Translations under genes and position numbers: made by a program | The notes under the pieces: generated by a model | The model's input: the letters and a program-made list of their open reading frames with translations, nothing else | Told to the model about the DNA's origin: nothing | Databases searched by the model: none | Assembly: GCF_905171775.1 (NCBI RefSeq) | Contig: NC_053495.1 | Span: 109,655,409-109,719,408 of the forward strand | Origin: Rana temporaria | Taxonomy: Eukaryota > Chordata > Amphibia > Anura > Ranidae | Direction: 5' to 3' | DNA length: 64,000 nt | Shown here: positions 46,154-58,387 of the stretch, in pieces | How positions within the stretch are numbered: position 1 is the stretch's first letter | Layout of the letters: each line of letters begins with the position of its first letter

Positions 46154-47321
46154 CCTAAAGCTACTTGGTGTGTACTGCACTTGTGCTCTGTAGTTTGCAC
46201 CTGAAGCTACTTGGTGTTTACTGCACTTGTGCTCTGTAGTTTGCACCTAAAGCTACTTGGTGTGTACTGCATTTGTGCTCTGTAGTTTGCACCTAAAGCT
46301 ACTTGGTGTGTACTGCATGTGTGCTTTGTAGTTTGCACATAAAGCCATTTGGTGTGTACTGCATGTGTGCTCTGTAGTTTGCACATAAAGCTACTTGGTG
46401 TGTACTGCATTTGTGCTCTGTAGTTTGCACATAAAGCTACTTGGTTTTTCTACTGCACTTGTGCTCTGTAGTTTGCACCTAAAGCTACTTGGTGTGTACT
46501 GCACGTGTGCTCTGTAGTTTGCACATAAAGCTACTTGGTTTTTCTACTGCACTTGTGCTCTGTAGTGTGCACCTAAACCTACTTGGTGTGTACTGCACGT
46601 GTGCTCTGTAGTTTGCACATAAAGCTACTTGGTGTGTACTGGCCGTGTGCTCTGTAGTTTGCACATAAAGCTACTTGGTGTGTACTGCACGTGTGCTCTG
46701 TAGTTTGCACATAAAGCTACTTGGTGTACTGCACTTGTGCTCTGTAGTTTGCACCTAAACCTACTTGGTGTGTACTGCACGTGTGCTCTGTAGTTTGCAC
46801 CTAAAGCTACTTGGTGTGTACTGCACGTGTGCTCTGTAGTTTGCACCTAAAGCTACTTGGTGTGTACTGCACGTGTGCTCTGTAGTTTGCACATAAAGCT
46901 ACTTGGTGTGTACTGCATGTGTGCTCTGTATTTTGCACATAAAGCTACTTGGTGTGTACTGCACGTGTGCTCTGTAGTTTGTACATAAAGCTACTTGGTG
47001 TGTACTGCACGTGTGCTCTGTGGTTTGCACAAAAAGCTATTTGGTGTGTACTGCACGTGTGCTCTGTAGTTTGCACATACAGCTACTTGGTGTGTACTGC
47101 ATTTGTGGTCTGTAGTTTGCACATAAAGCTACTTGGTTTTTCTACTGCACTTGTGCTCTGTAGTTTGCACCTAAAGCTACTTGGTGTGTACTGCCCTTGT
47201 GCTCTGTAGTTTGCACCTAAAGCTACTTGGTGTGTACTGCACTTGTGCTCTATAGTTCGCACCTAAAGCTACTTGGTGTGTACTGCACGTGTGCTCTGTA
47301 GTTTGCACATAAAGCTACTTG

Positions 47322-48061
47322 TAGCCAGATTCATGTATAGTTACGACGGCGTATCAGTAGATACGCCGTCGTAACTCCGAATCCGCGCCGTCGTATATTT
47401 AAGCGTATGCTCAAACTGAGATACACTTAAATGTTGCTAAGATACGACCGGCGTAAGTCTTCTACGCCGTCGTATCTTAGCTGCATATTTACGCTGGCCG
47501 CTAGGGGCGTGTACGCTGATTTACGCCTAGAATATGTAAATCAGCAAGATACGCCTATTCACGAACGTACGCACGGCCGTCGCAGTAAAGATACGCCCTT
47601 TATGTAAGGCGTTTTCAGGCATAAAGATAAACCACCAAAAAGATGGCGCAGCCAATGTTAAGTATGAACGTCGGGACAGCGTCAAATTTTTCACGTTTTA
47701 CGTAGTTTGCGTAAGTCGTCCGTGAATGGGGCTGGGCGTAGGTGACATTCACGTCGAAAGCATTGACTATTTGCGACGTGATTTGGAGCATGCGCACTGC
47801 GATACGTCTACGGACAGCGCTTGCGCCGTTCGTTCAAAGCGTCAATTACGTGGGGCCACGAATAATTTACATAAAACACGCCCACCTCTTACACATTTGA
47901 ATTAGGCGGGCTTATGCCGGCCAATTTACGCTACGCCGCCGCAACTTACGGAGCAAGTGCTTTGTGAATACTGCACCTGCCTCTCTAACTTGCGGCGGCG
48001 TAACGTAAATAACATACGCTACGCCCGCATAAAGTTAAGCCGCCCTACCTGAATCTGGCTA
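47322..48061. mobile_element. MITE, TAGCCAGATTCA ends, 740 bp, TTG duplication
   Basis: Terminal repeats TAGCCAGATTCA and TGAATCTGGCTA, flanked by TTG (47319-47321 and 48062-48064). The surrounding 46-bp unit is restored when the MITE and one TTG are removed, so the 3-bp duplication is certain. Confidence 0.88.
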
Positions 48062-48236
48062 TTGGTGTGTACTGCACGTGTGCTCTGTAGTTTGCACATA
48101 AAGCTACTTGGTGTGTACTGCACTTGTGCTCTGTAGTTTGCACATAAAGCTACTTGGTGTGTACTGCCCTTGTGCTCTGTAGTTTGCACCTAAAGCTACG
48201 ATGTGTGTACTGCCTTTATCCTCTGCAGGCCATTAA

Positions 48237-49259
48237 TATGTCTGGAAGGACAACAAGGAGAGGCAGAGAGTCACGAGGGCAAGCAGGCCCTGCGTCTAGA
48301 GGCAACAGTGCTGGTCATGGACACGATGCATCCTCATCAGCACGTGGCCGTTGGACACGCTCGTCCTTGTTTTTGGCAGCTGGCCGCGTTGAGCCGCAAC
48401 ATGCCGAAGACTTGGTAGAGTGGATGACCAAGCCATCTCATCCTCTCTCACCCAGGCTCAGGGTACTTTGTTTGGCAAAGTAGCTGCCAAGGCGTCCTCT
48501 TCCCTCTGCTCAATGGCATCACTCACTCCTTCCCTAGCCCCACCATGTCCCCCTGAGGAGTCCCCCAAACCATTTGACCACAGTGTTGGGTCCATGCTGC
48601 ATGAGGATGCGCAGCGTTTCGAAGGCTCCAATGATGGTACACAGATAGAGGAAGGCAGTAACGTGAGCCCAGAGAGAGGGGGTGCCCAAGAAGCACAGCA
48701 ATCTGGCAGTCATGTTCCCCCAGCTGCAGCATACTTCCATGTTTTCTACAGTGATGAGGAGGGAGGGGATGATGAGGTCACTGACTCTACGTGGGTGCCT
48801 GATAGGAGAGAGGAGGAGGTGGAGGAGGAGGGGGAGGCACAGGCACATCTCCAACGAGGTAGAATGCCCTCCAGTGGCCAGCGTAAGGGCAGCACACTGA
48901 CTGCATCACAACGCAGAGCAACGCATGTGCAGGGCGCTGCTGTCTCAGCGTTATTCCAAAAGTTCTTTGGTGTGGGCCTTTTTTGAGATGAGTGCATCAG
49001 ATCGCACCGTTGCTATTTGCAACATATGTCTCAAGCGTATCTTGCGTGGCCAAAACATCACCCGCTTGGGCACCACATGCTTGACCAGACATATGTCGAC
49101 CTGCCATGCAGTTCGTTTGCAAGCATACCTCAAAGACCCACACCAAAGAACAAAGCGGACCTCCTCTTGCCCCTCATCAGCTGGGATCTCCAACCCCACT
49201 ATACCCTCAGTCCTCTCTGAAGCCTGCACTAATAGGACTGAAGGTGAAGAGTTAGGTGT
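48237..49259 (+). pseudogene. hAT-B transposase, N-terminal part with BED finger
   Basis: Starts MSGRTTRRGRESRG, like the hAT-A protein. Frames shift near 48470 and 48980. Acidic Ser-rich linker (EEVEEEGEAQ) and a BED zinc finger (AICNICLKRI...LTRHMSTCH) are evident. The frame is cut by PLE2 after EGEELG at 49259 and continues without shift at 53852 (SQPSKCGQ). Confidence 0.88.
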
Positions 49260-49592
49260 TTAAATTATTGCGAAGAGCACACCACACACAGGATGGACTG
49301 TGGGTGTCTGTGATAGTTCAGTGCCACGTCTTATATATATTGGAACAACAAATGCTAGAAATTGACAAAAATTGACTTTGTAGGCACCAATTATAAAAGT
49401 ATGAATATGTTTATTGATACACCGCCCAAAAGGGTTATTGGACCAACAATCAAATAGATGAACATTAAAACAAAACAATTGACACAGTAGCAACTGTGTT
49501 TGACAGCAAAATAATTGACCAATTCTAATCCAGAGGGAGCATCAGATCTCGAAAGAGATGTGATGACTATTATGCATAGTAGGACACAGAAA

Positions 49593-49631
49593 AGCTCAAC
49601 ATGTTTCGCGGATACCGCTTCTTCGGGAGCT
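49593..49631 (-). ncRNA. Hammerhead-like motif, left arm of PLE2
   Basis: Stem I AGCUC/GAGCU, core CCGAAGA (canonical CUGAUGA), stem II GCGG/CCGC with UAU loop, exact GAAA, minimal CAUG stem III, UU at the cleavage position. Two core substitutions probably reduce or abolish activity. Confidence 0.6.
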
Positions 49632-51265
49632 ATTAATAATTCTAAAAGAAAACAGACTATTATTGGTTTCTGAAATACATAGGTATATACAATATATATC
49701 AAAGATTACATAGACAGAACAATTATACCATGTGCATTAAAGCACCATAGCATAAGGCATGCAAGTAGCATCAGAACCACCAAAGTGCCACCAGATAGGG
49801 ACTGCGTGCTAAAGATCCAGCAAGATAAGGATGTCGGGACGCATCTAGACAAATAATGTAGAAAACCATATAGTGTTTAATATCAGCAGTATAGGGATGT
49901 TGATTGGTTGGTTGTTCCAATCCAATATATTAGACCATCCCAACTGGTCATAAGAGCAGGGCTAGTCAGAAGGGGAAGTGTGCACTTGTGTAGATGTAAT
50001 GACACCACCACCGAAATAAAGTAAGAGTGAAGCAGGTCAGTTGAAAAAAATGCCTACTATCCAAGGTACTGAGCTATATTTAAAGATGGATAGTCTTAAA
50101 CAAGGTTGCGATTATAATGCTTGATAAAATATATTCAGGACTTCCCAGAATGCCTCATTAATATTCGAGGTGGAGCACGTCTCTCATGGACATTAATCCA
50201 CTGGAAAAGATAAGAGGATAGACCAAAATTAGACCTTCTTCATACCGACTGGTTAGAATTAATAATCAAAAAAAATAAAATAAGGGATATCACTGAGTGT
50301 GTGTAAAATAGTATAACACACCCCAGCCCATACCTATTTGTCAGCTAAGAGGGGGTACGACCATGGCCCGATAAGTTAAGGATGGCTGTAAACCAAAACC
50401 ATAAAGAGAACGAATGTCCCATAGGATTTAGAAACTACGTCTAAAATCAGTTTAGGCCATAAAGGTCACCGCAATGGCTGAATCATTGATGTGGTATCTT
50501 TCTGATAGGGATAAAACTAAATGGAAAAAAGAGAAATAAATACACCAGTTAACAGAGGAAGGTCTTGCTGGCCAGAATGGCACCAAAAGCAGTATATAAA
50601 ACGTTCCAGATGTACCTACCACCAAGAGGGCATTCCTGAATGGAGTCTGTAACGTCTGGTGACAGACGATAGGTGAGTGTTTCATCTACCAACCCGGGCT
50701 GCACACTAAGACATTAAATATGCGTCACCAGTCACATGTGCGGCGTGGACTTCCGCATCACGTGACTCGGCCATATCACAGACGGACGAATCCCAGCACG
50801 CCGGTCAGGTCATAGAGCCAGCTGGGTGGGATGGAGTGTCTGGAAGAAAGGGAGAGTGCGACCAGCCTCACCTAGTGGAACCAGTGGGACGTGCGGGTGT
50901 GAGGCCGTCAACGTGATGACATACCATAGCTGGAAACCAACCTAGGCAGAGTAACCGCAAATCTCCGATTCGCGCTGCAGAGTGCATAGAGATGATGCAA
51001 TCTGCGGTTAGCTATCCGTACATCCCCATCCGCAGGATCCAAGGGTGCACACTATTCCCGGTGGCAACAGATGTGGGCTCCAATCCCCTCGCATGCAAAG
51101 GATATAATCAAAATAGTTCAAACAAGTCATTTAAATTGTAAATAACATATATATGCAGTATATACAGGTATGTTGTACAAGTATGATGGTAATGTAAGGA
51201 GATCCTGGACTAAATTGTGATCGGTTTGGTAAAACAGATAACAAAGGTGTATAGTAATTATCACC

Positions 51266-53443
51266 CTACAAAAATGATTTATAGGTTTGTAACTCATTAA
51301 TTCTGGGTGGTTGTGTGGCATTTAGCCTTTCTATCCATTTGGTCTCCTGTTGGAGTATTTTTTTGTCCCAGTCACTTCCTCTAGGGTCCCGATGTACCAC
51401 AGCCAGGACCAAGAAGGTGACTGATGACGTATCAAACCGATGATACAAATCCAAGTGTCTGCTTATTGGGGTTAGGATTTTACCACTAGAGGAATAGTAG
51501 ATGTGATCATTGATACGTTGGCGTAGTTGGCGGATGGTCTTGCCAACGTAATAGACACCGCATAAACATGTCATTAAGTATACAACACCTTGTGTGTAAC
51601 AATCAGCCCTAAACCTTGGATGAAAGTGTTCATCGTTCGGTAGTGTGAACTTGGACCCTGTGGCTACCCATTGGCAGAAACCACAGTGTCCACATCTTAA
51701 CATTCCTTTGTTTTGGGTGGGCTGTTTGGTAGGAACATAGTGACTGCATGTTAGTTGGTCGCGTAGTGATGTTAAACGTTTAAATACCATTTCTGGTCGT
51801 TCGCCAATATATTTCCTCACGGTAGAATCATCTGATAAGATGTGCCAGTGTTTGGTAAGCACATTCCTAATTTGTTGTTGTTGATCCGAGCATTGTGTAA
51901 TGAATTTAACAGTTGCATTGGAATCTTGTTTTTTATTTGTTTTAAACAACAATGTACTCCTAGATTGTTGGTATGCCTTGTTGTATGCTTTACGAAGCAG
52001 AGACTTAGAATAGCCTCGTAGTAGTAGGCGTTCCCTGAGGAGATTAGAATGATGTTTAAAATCTCTGTCATGTGTACAATTTCTTCTAAGTCTGACATAT
52101 TGCGCGTAAGGGATACTACGAATCAAGGGGGTGGCATGCGCACTAGAAGAGTGCAGAATGGTGTTGCCCGCAGTTTCTTTACGGTAGAGTGTAGAGGCTA
52201 GGCAGTTGTCATTGTCTATAAAGATTTCCAAGTCCAAAAAAGAGATGCATGGTTGGTATGGTCAGGAAACTGTTCATTAGAAAAGATATCCCGCTCCCAC
52301 CCCCCAGGTACAGGTTTGCGTAGGCCGGTGCGCAACAAGTGCCCATGGCCACGCCCTGTACCTGGAGGTAGTGGGAGCCGTTGAAAGTAAACCAGTTGTG
52401 TGTACGTATGAATGATAGTAATTTCAGAATGAATTCACTGAAGGGCCAAAGGTGGTGATCTTGCTCTTTGAGGAAGGTGCGTGCCATCCCGACACCCTGC
52501 TTGTGAGGGATGCTAGAGTAAAGAGCCTCCACATCCAAGGTCACGAGCAGGGCATCAGCAGGGACCGGCATCCCCTCAATTTGTTTCAAGAGGTCCAGCG
52601 TGTCCTTCACAATGGACGGTAGGTGGGTGACATGAGGAGTAAGAAAAAAATCAATGAATCTACTGGCATTTTCAGTAATGGATCCTATGCCAGAAACAAT
52701 GGGTCTACCAGGAGGAGCATGAATATTCTTGTGGACCTTAGGTAGTGCATAAAAAGTAGGTGCACGTGGAAATTTAATATTCAGGTAATTGTATGTTTCC
52801 TGATCGATGATGCCCTTCAAGAAGGCATCACCTATCAAGGACTTGTATTCGTCTGCAAATCAAGCTATAGATGTAGCAGCTATTCTGCGATACCAAGATA
52901 GGTTCATGCACATTTTAGTGTATTTTTCATTGGTAAGGAGCACAATATTACCCCCTTTGTCAGATGCTTTGATCACCAGGTCGGGATGGTTCCGCAACCT
53001 GGTGATTGACTGCATTTGTTGGTTTGTAAGATTCTGTTATGAGAGAAATGCTTGATGTCGCTAATGGTAGCCATTAAGAATGCCCAAATAAATGGACTGG
53101 TAGATAAATCCGGGAACTTAGTAGATTTAGGTTTGATCTTACGAACGGGTATGGACAATTTAGTTGTAATGAGTTCGTCTGAGTCATGACCAGTACTAGG
53201 AGGACACTGGGATTCGTTTTCCTCCAAGAGTAAAATGAGATCTCTAAATGCACGGAATTCAGCCATGGTAAAATGTTTGATGCTTTCCGCTAGCTCTCTA
53301 TCCTGTTTGGACCGTATGCGGTCCTGATTGAAAAGAAATTTGTGAGTAAGTTTCCTCGAAAAGAGGTAAAGATCTTTAATCGTGTCATATTTGTCTACCT
53401 GAGATGTGGGACAGAAACTCAGACCAAATTGTAATAGCTCCAA
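51266..53443 (-). pseudogene. PLE2 polyprotein: N-terminal domain, RT, GIY-YIG endonuclease
   Basis: In order on the minus strand: N-terminal helical region (53443-53000; KYDTIKDLYLFSRKLTHKF, LILLLEENES), the conserved KASDKGGNIVLL block (about 52985-52945), an in-frame stop near 52860, RT motifs (FYALPKVHKN, PGRPIVSGIGS, LVTLDVEALYSSIP, VQGVAMGTCCAPAYANLYL), a break at 52220-52300, then FLDLEIFIDNDN and the CGHCGFC cluster, and GIY-YIG (GVVYLMTCLCGVYYVGKTI). The catalytic YxDD box, expected between the last RT blocks, is not present in any frame, so RT is deleted as well as shifted. Confidence 0.92.
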
Positions 53444-53547
53444 GTCATCTTCTGAAAAATGTAATCTATGTAATCTTTGATATATATTGTATATGCCTAT
53501 GTATTTCAGAAACCAATAATAGTCTGTTTTCTTTTAGAATTATTAAT

Positions 53548-53586
53548 AGCTCCCGAAGAAGCGGTATCCGCGAAACATGTCAAGCT
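53548..53586 (+). ncRNA. Hammerhead-like motif, right arm of PLE2
   Basis: Inverted copy of 49593-49631: same CCGAAGA core, GCGG/CCGC stem, GAAA and CAUG, but UC at the cleavage position and one stem I mismatch. Confidence 0.6.
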
Positions 53587-53841
53587 TTTCTGTGTCCTAC
53601 TATGCATGACAGTCATCACATCTCTTTTGAGATTTGATGCTCCCTCTGGATTAGTATTGGTCAATTATTTTGCTGTCAAACACAGTTGCTACTGTGTCAA
53701 TTGTTTTGTTTTAATGTTCATCTATTTGATTGTTGGTCCAATAACCCTTTTGGGCGTTGTATCAATAAACATATTCATACTTTTTATAATTGGTGCCTAC
53801 AAAGTCCATTTTTGTCCATTTCTAGCATTTGTTGTTCGAAC

Positions 53842-56072
53842 AGTTAGGTGTGTCACAGCCTAGTAAATGCGGGCAATCTACTATCGGTACACCGATGGCA
53901 GATTGTACCAGACAAATTTCCCTGCCCCAGCTGCTGCAGCGCCGGAAGAATTTCTCTCCCAGCCATCCACATGCCCAGTGTTTGAATGCTAGCTTAGCTA
54001 AATTGCTAGCACTTCAACTGCTGCCTTTTCAGTTGGTAGATTCTGCCCCCTTCTGTGAGTTTGCGTAATGTGCGGTACCTCAGTGGCAAGTTCCCAAAAG
54101 CCACTTTATCTCACGGAAGGCAATTCTGGCTCTCTACCGGCATGTGGAAAGCAATGTCCATGCCTCGCTGGACAGGGCAGTCAGTGGTAAGGTGCATATT
54201 ACCGCTGACTCATGGTCCAGCAGGCATGGACAGGGACATTACCTATCCTTCACGGTGCATTGGGTGACTCTGCTGGCAGCTGGGAAGGACGCAGGGCAAG
54301 GTACAGTAGTGTTGGAGGTTGTTCCACCACCACGCCTCCAAAATGCTACTACTGGTTGTGACACACCTCTCTCCTCCACCCCCTCCTCTTCTTCCTCTGT
54401 GGCCTCTTCCTGTGCTGATGTGTCCTCGGAAACCAGCAGTGCTCCATAGGCATTCAAGGGGCTATGCAGGTACGCAGGCAAATAGATGGCATGCGGTGCT
54501 TGAGCTGGTGTGCTTGGGGGACAGGAGCCACACTGGGGCAGAGGTTCTGTCAGCTCTGCAGGGGCAGGCTCAGAGGTGGTTGACGCCATGCCAGCTTAAG
54601 CCAGGAATGGTGGTTTGCGACAATGGCACCAACCTCCTTTCTGACCTGCGACAAGGACAACTGACCCATGTGCCCTGTTTTGCTCATGTCCTTAATTTGG
54701 TGGTGCATCGGTTTTTGGGCAGGCCAGGAAAGTCTGTGTGCATTTCCAATGGTCATATAATGCCAATGCTCGGGTGGCAGACCTCCAAAGGGAATACAAC
54801 CTGCCCAAGAACTGCCTAATCTGTGACATGCCCACCAGGTGTAACTCTACGTTGGCCATGCTGCAGTGGCTGCACACGCAGCAGAGGGCCATCAATGAGC
54901 ATCTGTGCCAATATGGCAGCAGAACTGGGTCATGGGAGCTTGGTTTTTTTCCCCACGCCAGAGGGCCTTGATCAGGGATGCATGCACTGTCCTGTCACCA
55001 TTTGAGGAGGCCACGAGGATGGTGAGCAATGACAGTGCATGCATCAGTGAGATTGTCCCTCTTATTCACATGTTGGAGCACACGCTGCATGGAATAATGG
55101 ACAGGGCCCTTGAGGCAGAACAGAGGGAGGAAGAGGAGGACTTCCTTACCTCTCAAGGCCCCCTTTATCCAGACAGTGGTCCTGCTTGCCTGCCTAACAC
55201 AGAGGAGGAGGAGGATTGTGTCAGCATGGAGGTGGAGCCTAGCACTCAGCATCAGCAGCCGTCTTCAAGGGATCAATTACAGTCCCAAGGAACCCATGGA
55301 CTTTTACGTGGCTGGGATGAGGTGGCTGAGGATCCTGTCATCCTCAGTGACCCAGAGGACTCTGCACCGAATGCCTCAGCAAACCTATGCTGCATGGCCT
55401 CCCTGATCCTGCAAAGCCTGCGTAAGGATCCTCGTATTCGTGCTATCAAGGAGAGGGATCATTACTGGCTGGCAACTCTCCTTGATCCACGTTACAAGGG
55501 CAAGGTTTCAGACCTTATCTTGCCGTTGCAGTGGGAGCAGAAGATGAAACATCTTTGGGAGGCCTTGCAGAAAGGTCTGTGCAACGTGTTCCCAGAGATT
55601 GGGGGGTTACCAAATCCTGGTCCTGGACAACGTGTTGCTGAGGCTTCGGTGAGTCACAGAAGGAGCGGTGGAAAAGGTGGCCATCTGACCGATGCGTTCA
55701 GACAATTTTTGTAGTCCGCAGCCCCAAGGTATAACCGGCTCCAGCAACCATCGCCAGCGTCTGTTTCACATGGTGCAGGAATACCTAGGGGCAAGATCAG
55801 ACTTGGACACCTTTCCCACCGACAATCCACTGGCTTACTGGGTCTTGAGGATGGATCACTGGACAGAGCTTGCACAGTACGCAATTGAGCTACTGGCTTG
55901 TCCTGCATCCAGCGTTCTTTCAGAACGCACATTCAGTGCTGCTGGAGGCTTTGTAACCGATCACAGGGTGCGCCTCTCCACCGACTCCGTCGATCGACTG
56001 ACCTTCATAAAAATGAATCAGGCTTGGATCACCACCAGCTACCAAGCACCCGATGCTGATGTTACTGAATAA
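53842..56072 (+). pseudogene. hAT-B transposase, catalytic and dimerisation parts
   Basis: Continues the frame from 49259. Blocks in order: RRKNFSPSHPHAQCLNASLAK, VHITADSWSSRHGQGHYLSF (first Asp region), VVCDNGTNLL (second Asp), THVPCFAHVLNLVVHRFL, TRCNSTLAML (the usual RW is RC here), DHYWLATLLDPRYKGK, and the C-terminus SSVLSERTFSAAGGFVTD...DRLTFIKMNQAW ending at TAA 56070-56072. At least five frameshifts or stops (near 54068, 54450, 54600, 54960, 55710). Dead copy related to the hAT-A protein. Confidence 0.9.
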
Positions 56073-56194
56073 TTTTTTTTGAAATGTCAGATCCCTTGAA
56101 GACTGCCTATGCTGATGCTGAGTGACTATCCTGTTATGCTGAGTGAATATCCTTTTCCTCCTCAATGATCTTGCTGATAGCTTGTAAGAACAAT

Positions 56195-56924
56195 GGGCCA
56201 GATTCAAGAAGCAATTGCGCCCGTGTAACTATAGGTTACACGGCGCAATTGCTTACTTGCTCCGGCGTAGCGAATGCTCCTGATTCAGGAACATCGCTAC
56301 GCCGACTGCAGCCTAAAATCTGCGCGGCATAAGGCTCTTATGCCACGCAGATTTTAGGCTGCATTCTAGCGAAGACCGCTAGGGGGCGCTCCCATTGTGA
56401 TCTGTGTATAGTATGCAAATTGCATACTAACACGGATTCACAAACTTGCGCGGGCCCTGCGTACGCAAATTACGTAATTTGCGTACGTCGGGTTTCGCGT
56501 AACGTTACACATCCTAATAGCAGGCGCAGCCAATGCTATAGGATGGCAACGTTCCCGCGTCGCGACGTTCAAATTTTACGTCGTTTGTGTAAGTGGATCG
56601 TGAATGGCGCTGGACGCCATTCACGTTCACTTTGAAGCAAATGATGTCCTTGCGACGTAATTTGCCGCAATGCACGTCGGAAAAGTTTCCCGACGGAGCA
56701 TGCGCTCGGCGCGGGAGCGCGCCTAATTTAAATGATTCCCGCCCCCGGCGGGATCATTTACATTAGGCGCCCTTACGCCGGGCAAGTTAACACAGCGCCC
56801 CCGCAATTTACGGAGCTTCTGCTCCGTGAATCGCGGGCAGCGCAGAAAATTTGCGCGGTCGCAGGGCAAAAACGCTGCCCTGTGCCTGCGTAAGAAAGGC
56901 GCAGATTCTTACTGAATCTGGGCC
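56195..56924. mobile_element. MITE, GGGCCAGATTCA ends, 730 bp, AAT duplication
   Basis: Flanked by AAT (56192-56194 and 56925-56927). The interior holds TGTAACTATAGGTTACA and GCATAAG...CTTATGC palindromes. Same superfamily as 10037, 18094 and 47322. Confidence 0.83.
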
Positions 56925-56927
56925 AAT

Positions 56928-57073
56928 GTTGGTTCTGGGCACCGCCACCAGTGGCTACGGCCCAATTTTTCTGCCCCGGTTTAACAGGGGCGTGTAATTA
57001 CAATTTTTGATGCAATACTTTGCAGCAGGCTCATTGCTGCGCTCCAACTAGAGTATCTGTGAGGGGTTGCAGT
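56928..57073 (+). repeat. Tandem repeat unit (about 145 bp) flanking the inserted hAT
   Basis: GGCCCAATTTTTCTGCCCC and TTTAACAGGGGCGTGTAATT recur at 59529-59660, so a repeat tract of hAT-B was split by the hAT at 57082. Confidence 0.75.
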
Positions 57074-57344
57074 GTTGTGGCCAGGGCTGTGGAGTCGGAG
57101 TCGAGGAGTCGGAGTCGGGGGAAATTTTGGGTACCTGGAGTCGGAGTCGGAAAACAATGCACCGACTCCGACTCCTACTAAATTTAGATTGGAATTAAAA
57201 AAAAAAATGCAAGTTTAAATGTCCCAATTCACAAAAAGTTATAATTAATGACTTCTCTACTGTAAGAATAAAGACCAACGCACAATTAGGAGCTGCAATA
57301 CTTATACTTTCCATAGTGTTGTGTTCTGCTTTTACAGGGAACGC

Positions 57345-58050
57345 ATGTTAGAGAACCAGTAAGTGTCCAAATAAAAAAATTCCAACAGGAGTTTTATAAA
57401 GCACTAAAAGAAGTTGAAAAGTATGATCGCTCATCAAAACTTACTGTTGAAGAAGCCATCCTTGTTTATCCAGAGATCGTTAGTGATGTGGCCAGAATAG
57501 TTACTGCAATGCCACCCACCCAAGTCAGTGTCGAAAGATTATTTTCAGCCCTAAAAATAATAAAGTCGGACTTAAAGTGGAGTTCCACCCATTTTTTTAT
57601 GTTTGTCTGTGCTGCATGCTCTAATCTCATAGTGTTCAGAATGGACAATTTTTATTTAATTTGTTGCTTGTAAATACCTTTATTTTGTAGTCCTTCATTA
57701 CTTCCTCCTCCTTATTTGCCTAGGCTATTTGCAAGGGTTTCTGGGATAGGCATCATGTTTCCCAGTAGTCCTTGCAAACCTGACTGAAACCTATTACATT
57801 GCTTGTGCACTGAGCATGTGCGAGATATGCAAAGCTGAAATCCAGGAAGTCATACAGCCTGGCTTCACCTATCTAAATGCTGTAACAACCTAACAAAACG
57901 GACCTTAGTTTACAGACTAACTTTACTAGAATACATTAAGCTTGTGTATTACAGGGGTATTTATATTTAAAAAGTGAAATTGTGGGTGGAACTCCGCTTT
58001 AAGAGCCTCTATGAAAGAGGATCTGGCAGAGGCAATTCTCTCTTAGAACT
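57345..58050 (+). pseudogene. hAT transposase C-terminal remnant
   Basis: Reads REPVSVQIKKFQQEFYKALK, LVYPEIVSDVARIVTAMPP and TQVSVERLFSALKIIKSDLK, the hAT dimerisation region, then an insert (57572-58002), then RASMKEDLAEAILS. The upstream two thirds are missing. Confidence 0.85.
57572..58002. mobile_element. TTAA-flanked MITE with AGTGGAGTTCCACCC ends
   Basis: TTAA at both ends; right end GGGTGGAACTCCGCT. It sits in the hAT transposase coding region, which rejoins after removal. Related to 22642-23339. Confidence 0.87.
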
Positions 58051-58387
58051 CTACATTGAATTGATTTGCATTTGCTAAGCCTATAACTACATTTCAAGAT
58101 TAATATAAACCATTTCTAGGTTTTACAGATTTTGTTTTTGGTTCATTATAGATAAGCTTTGTTTTTGTTCTAAAACAACCAAATAATGTGGTTTGTATTT
58201 TTGAACTGGTAAAGATCCTGTTTCTGATGTTTATGCCTGCTGCTACTATCCAGCCACTTGATTGTTTTCATTGTGTTTGTCTTTTGCTTAAACTGTGCAA
58301 TACAGTAGACTGTTGGCTTCCCAGCCAGTAGTCCTGTGGTAGGTTGCGTTTCTTTCCCTCAAGGAATGTATAAAATACATTCGCATA

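Larger units (their letters stand above)
45493..48225 (+). repeat. 46-bp minisatellite interrupted by two MITE copies
   Basis: Unit consensus contains TGCTCTGTAGTTTGCACAT and AAAGCTACTTGGTGTGTACT; period 46 bp. Array parts: 45493-45529, 46152-47321 and 48062-48225. It ends at a good splice-acceptor context (CCTCTGCAG at about 48226) just before the transposase ATG at 48237, so it probably lies in the 5' intron or leader of the hAT-B transposase. Confidence 0.93.
49260..53841 (-). mobile_element. PLE2: Penelope-like element with inverted terminal arms, 4,582 bp
   Basis: 10-bp duplication AGTTAGGTGT (49250-49259 and 53842-53851) in hAT-B. The left arm (about 49339-49735) is the inverted complement of the right arm (about 53445-53841); the left edge 49260-49338 has no partner. 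Each arm has a hammerhead-like motif. Coding (minus): N-terminal domain, RT and GIY-YIG, all broken. The part 49740-51265 is non-coding 3' body with no recognisable feature. Confidence 0.9.

Noticed and set aside
46152..47321. Possible CRISPR array
   Set aside because: The 46-bp units are directly abutting with no unique spacers and the locus is eukaryotic; it is a minisatellite.
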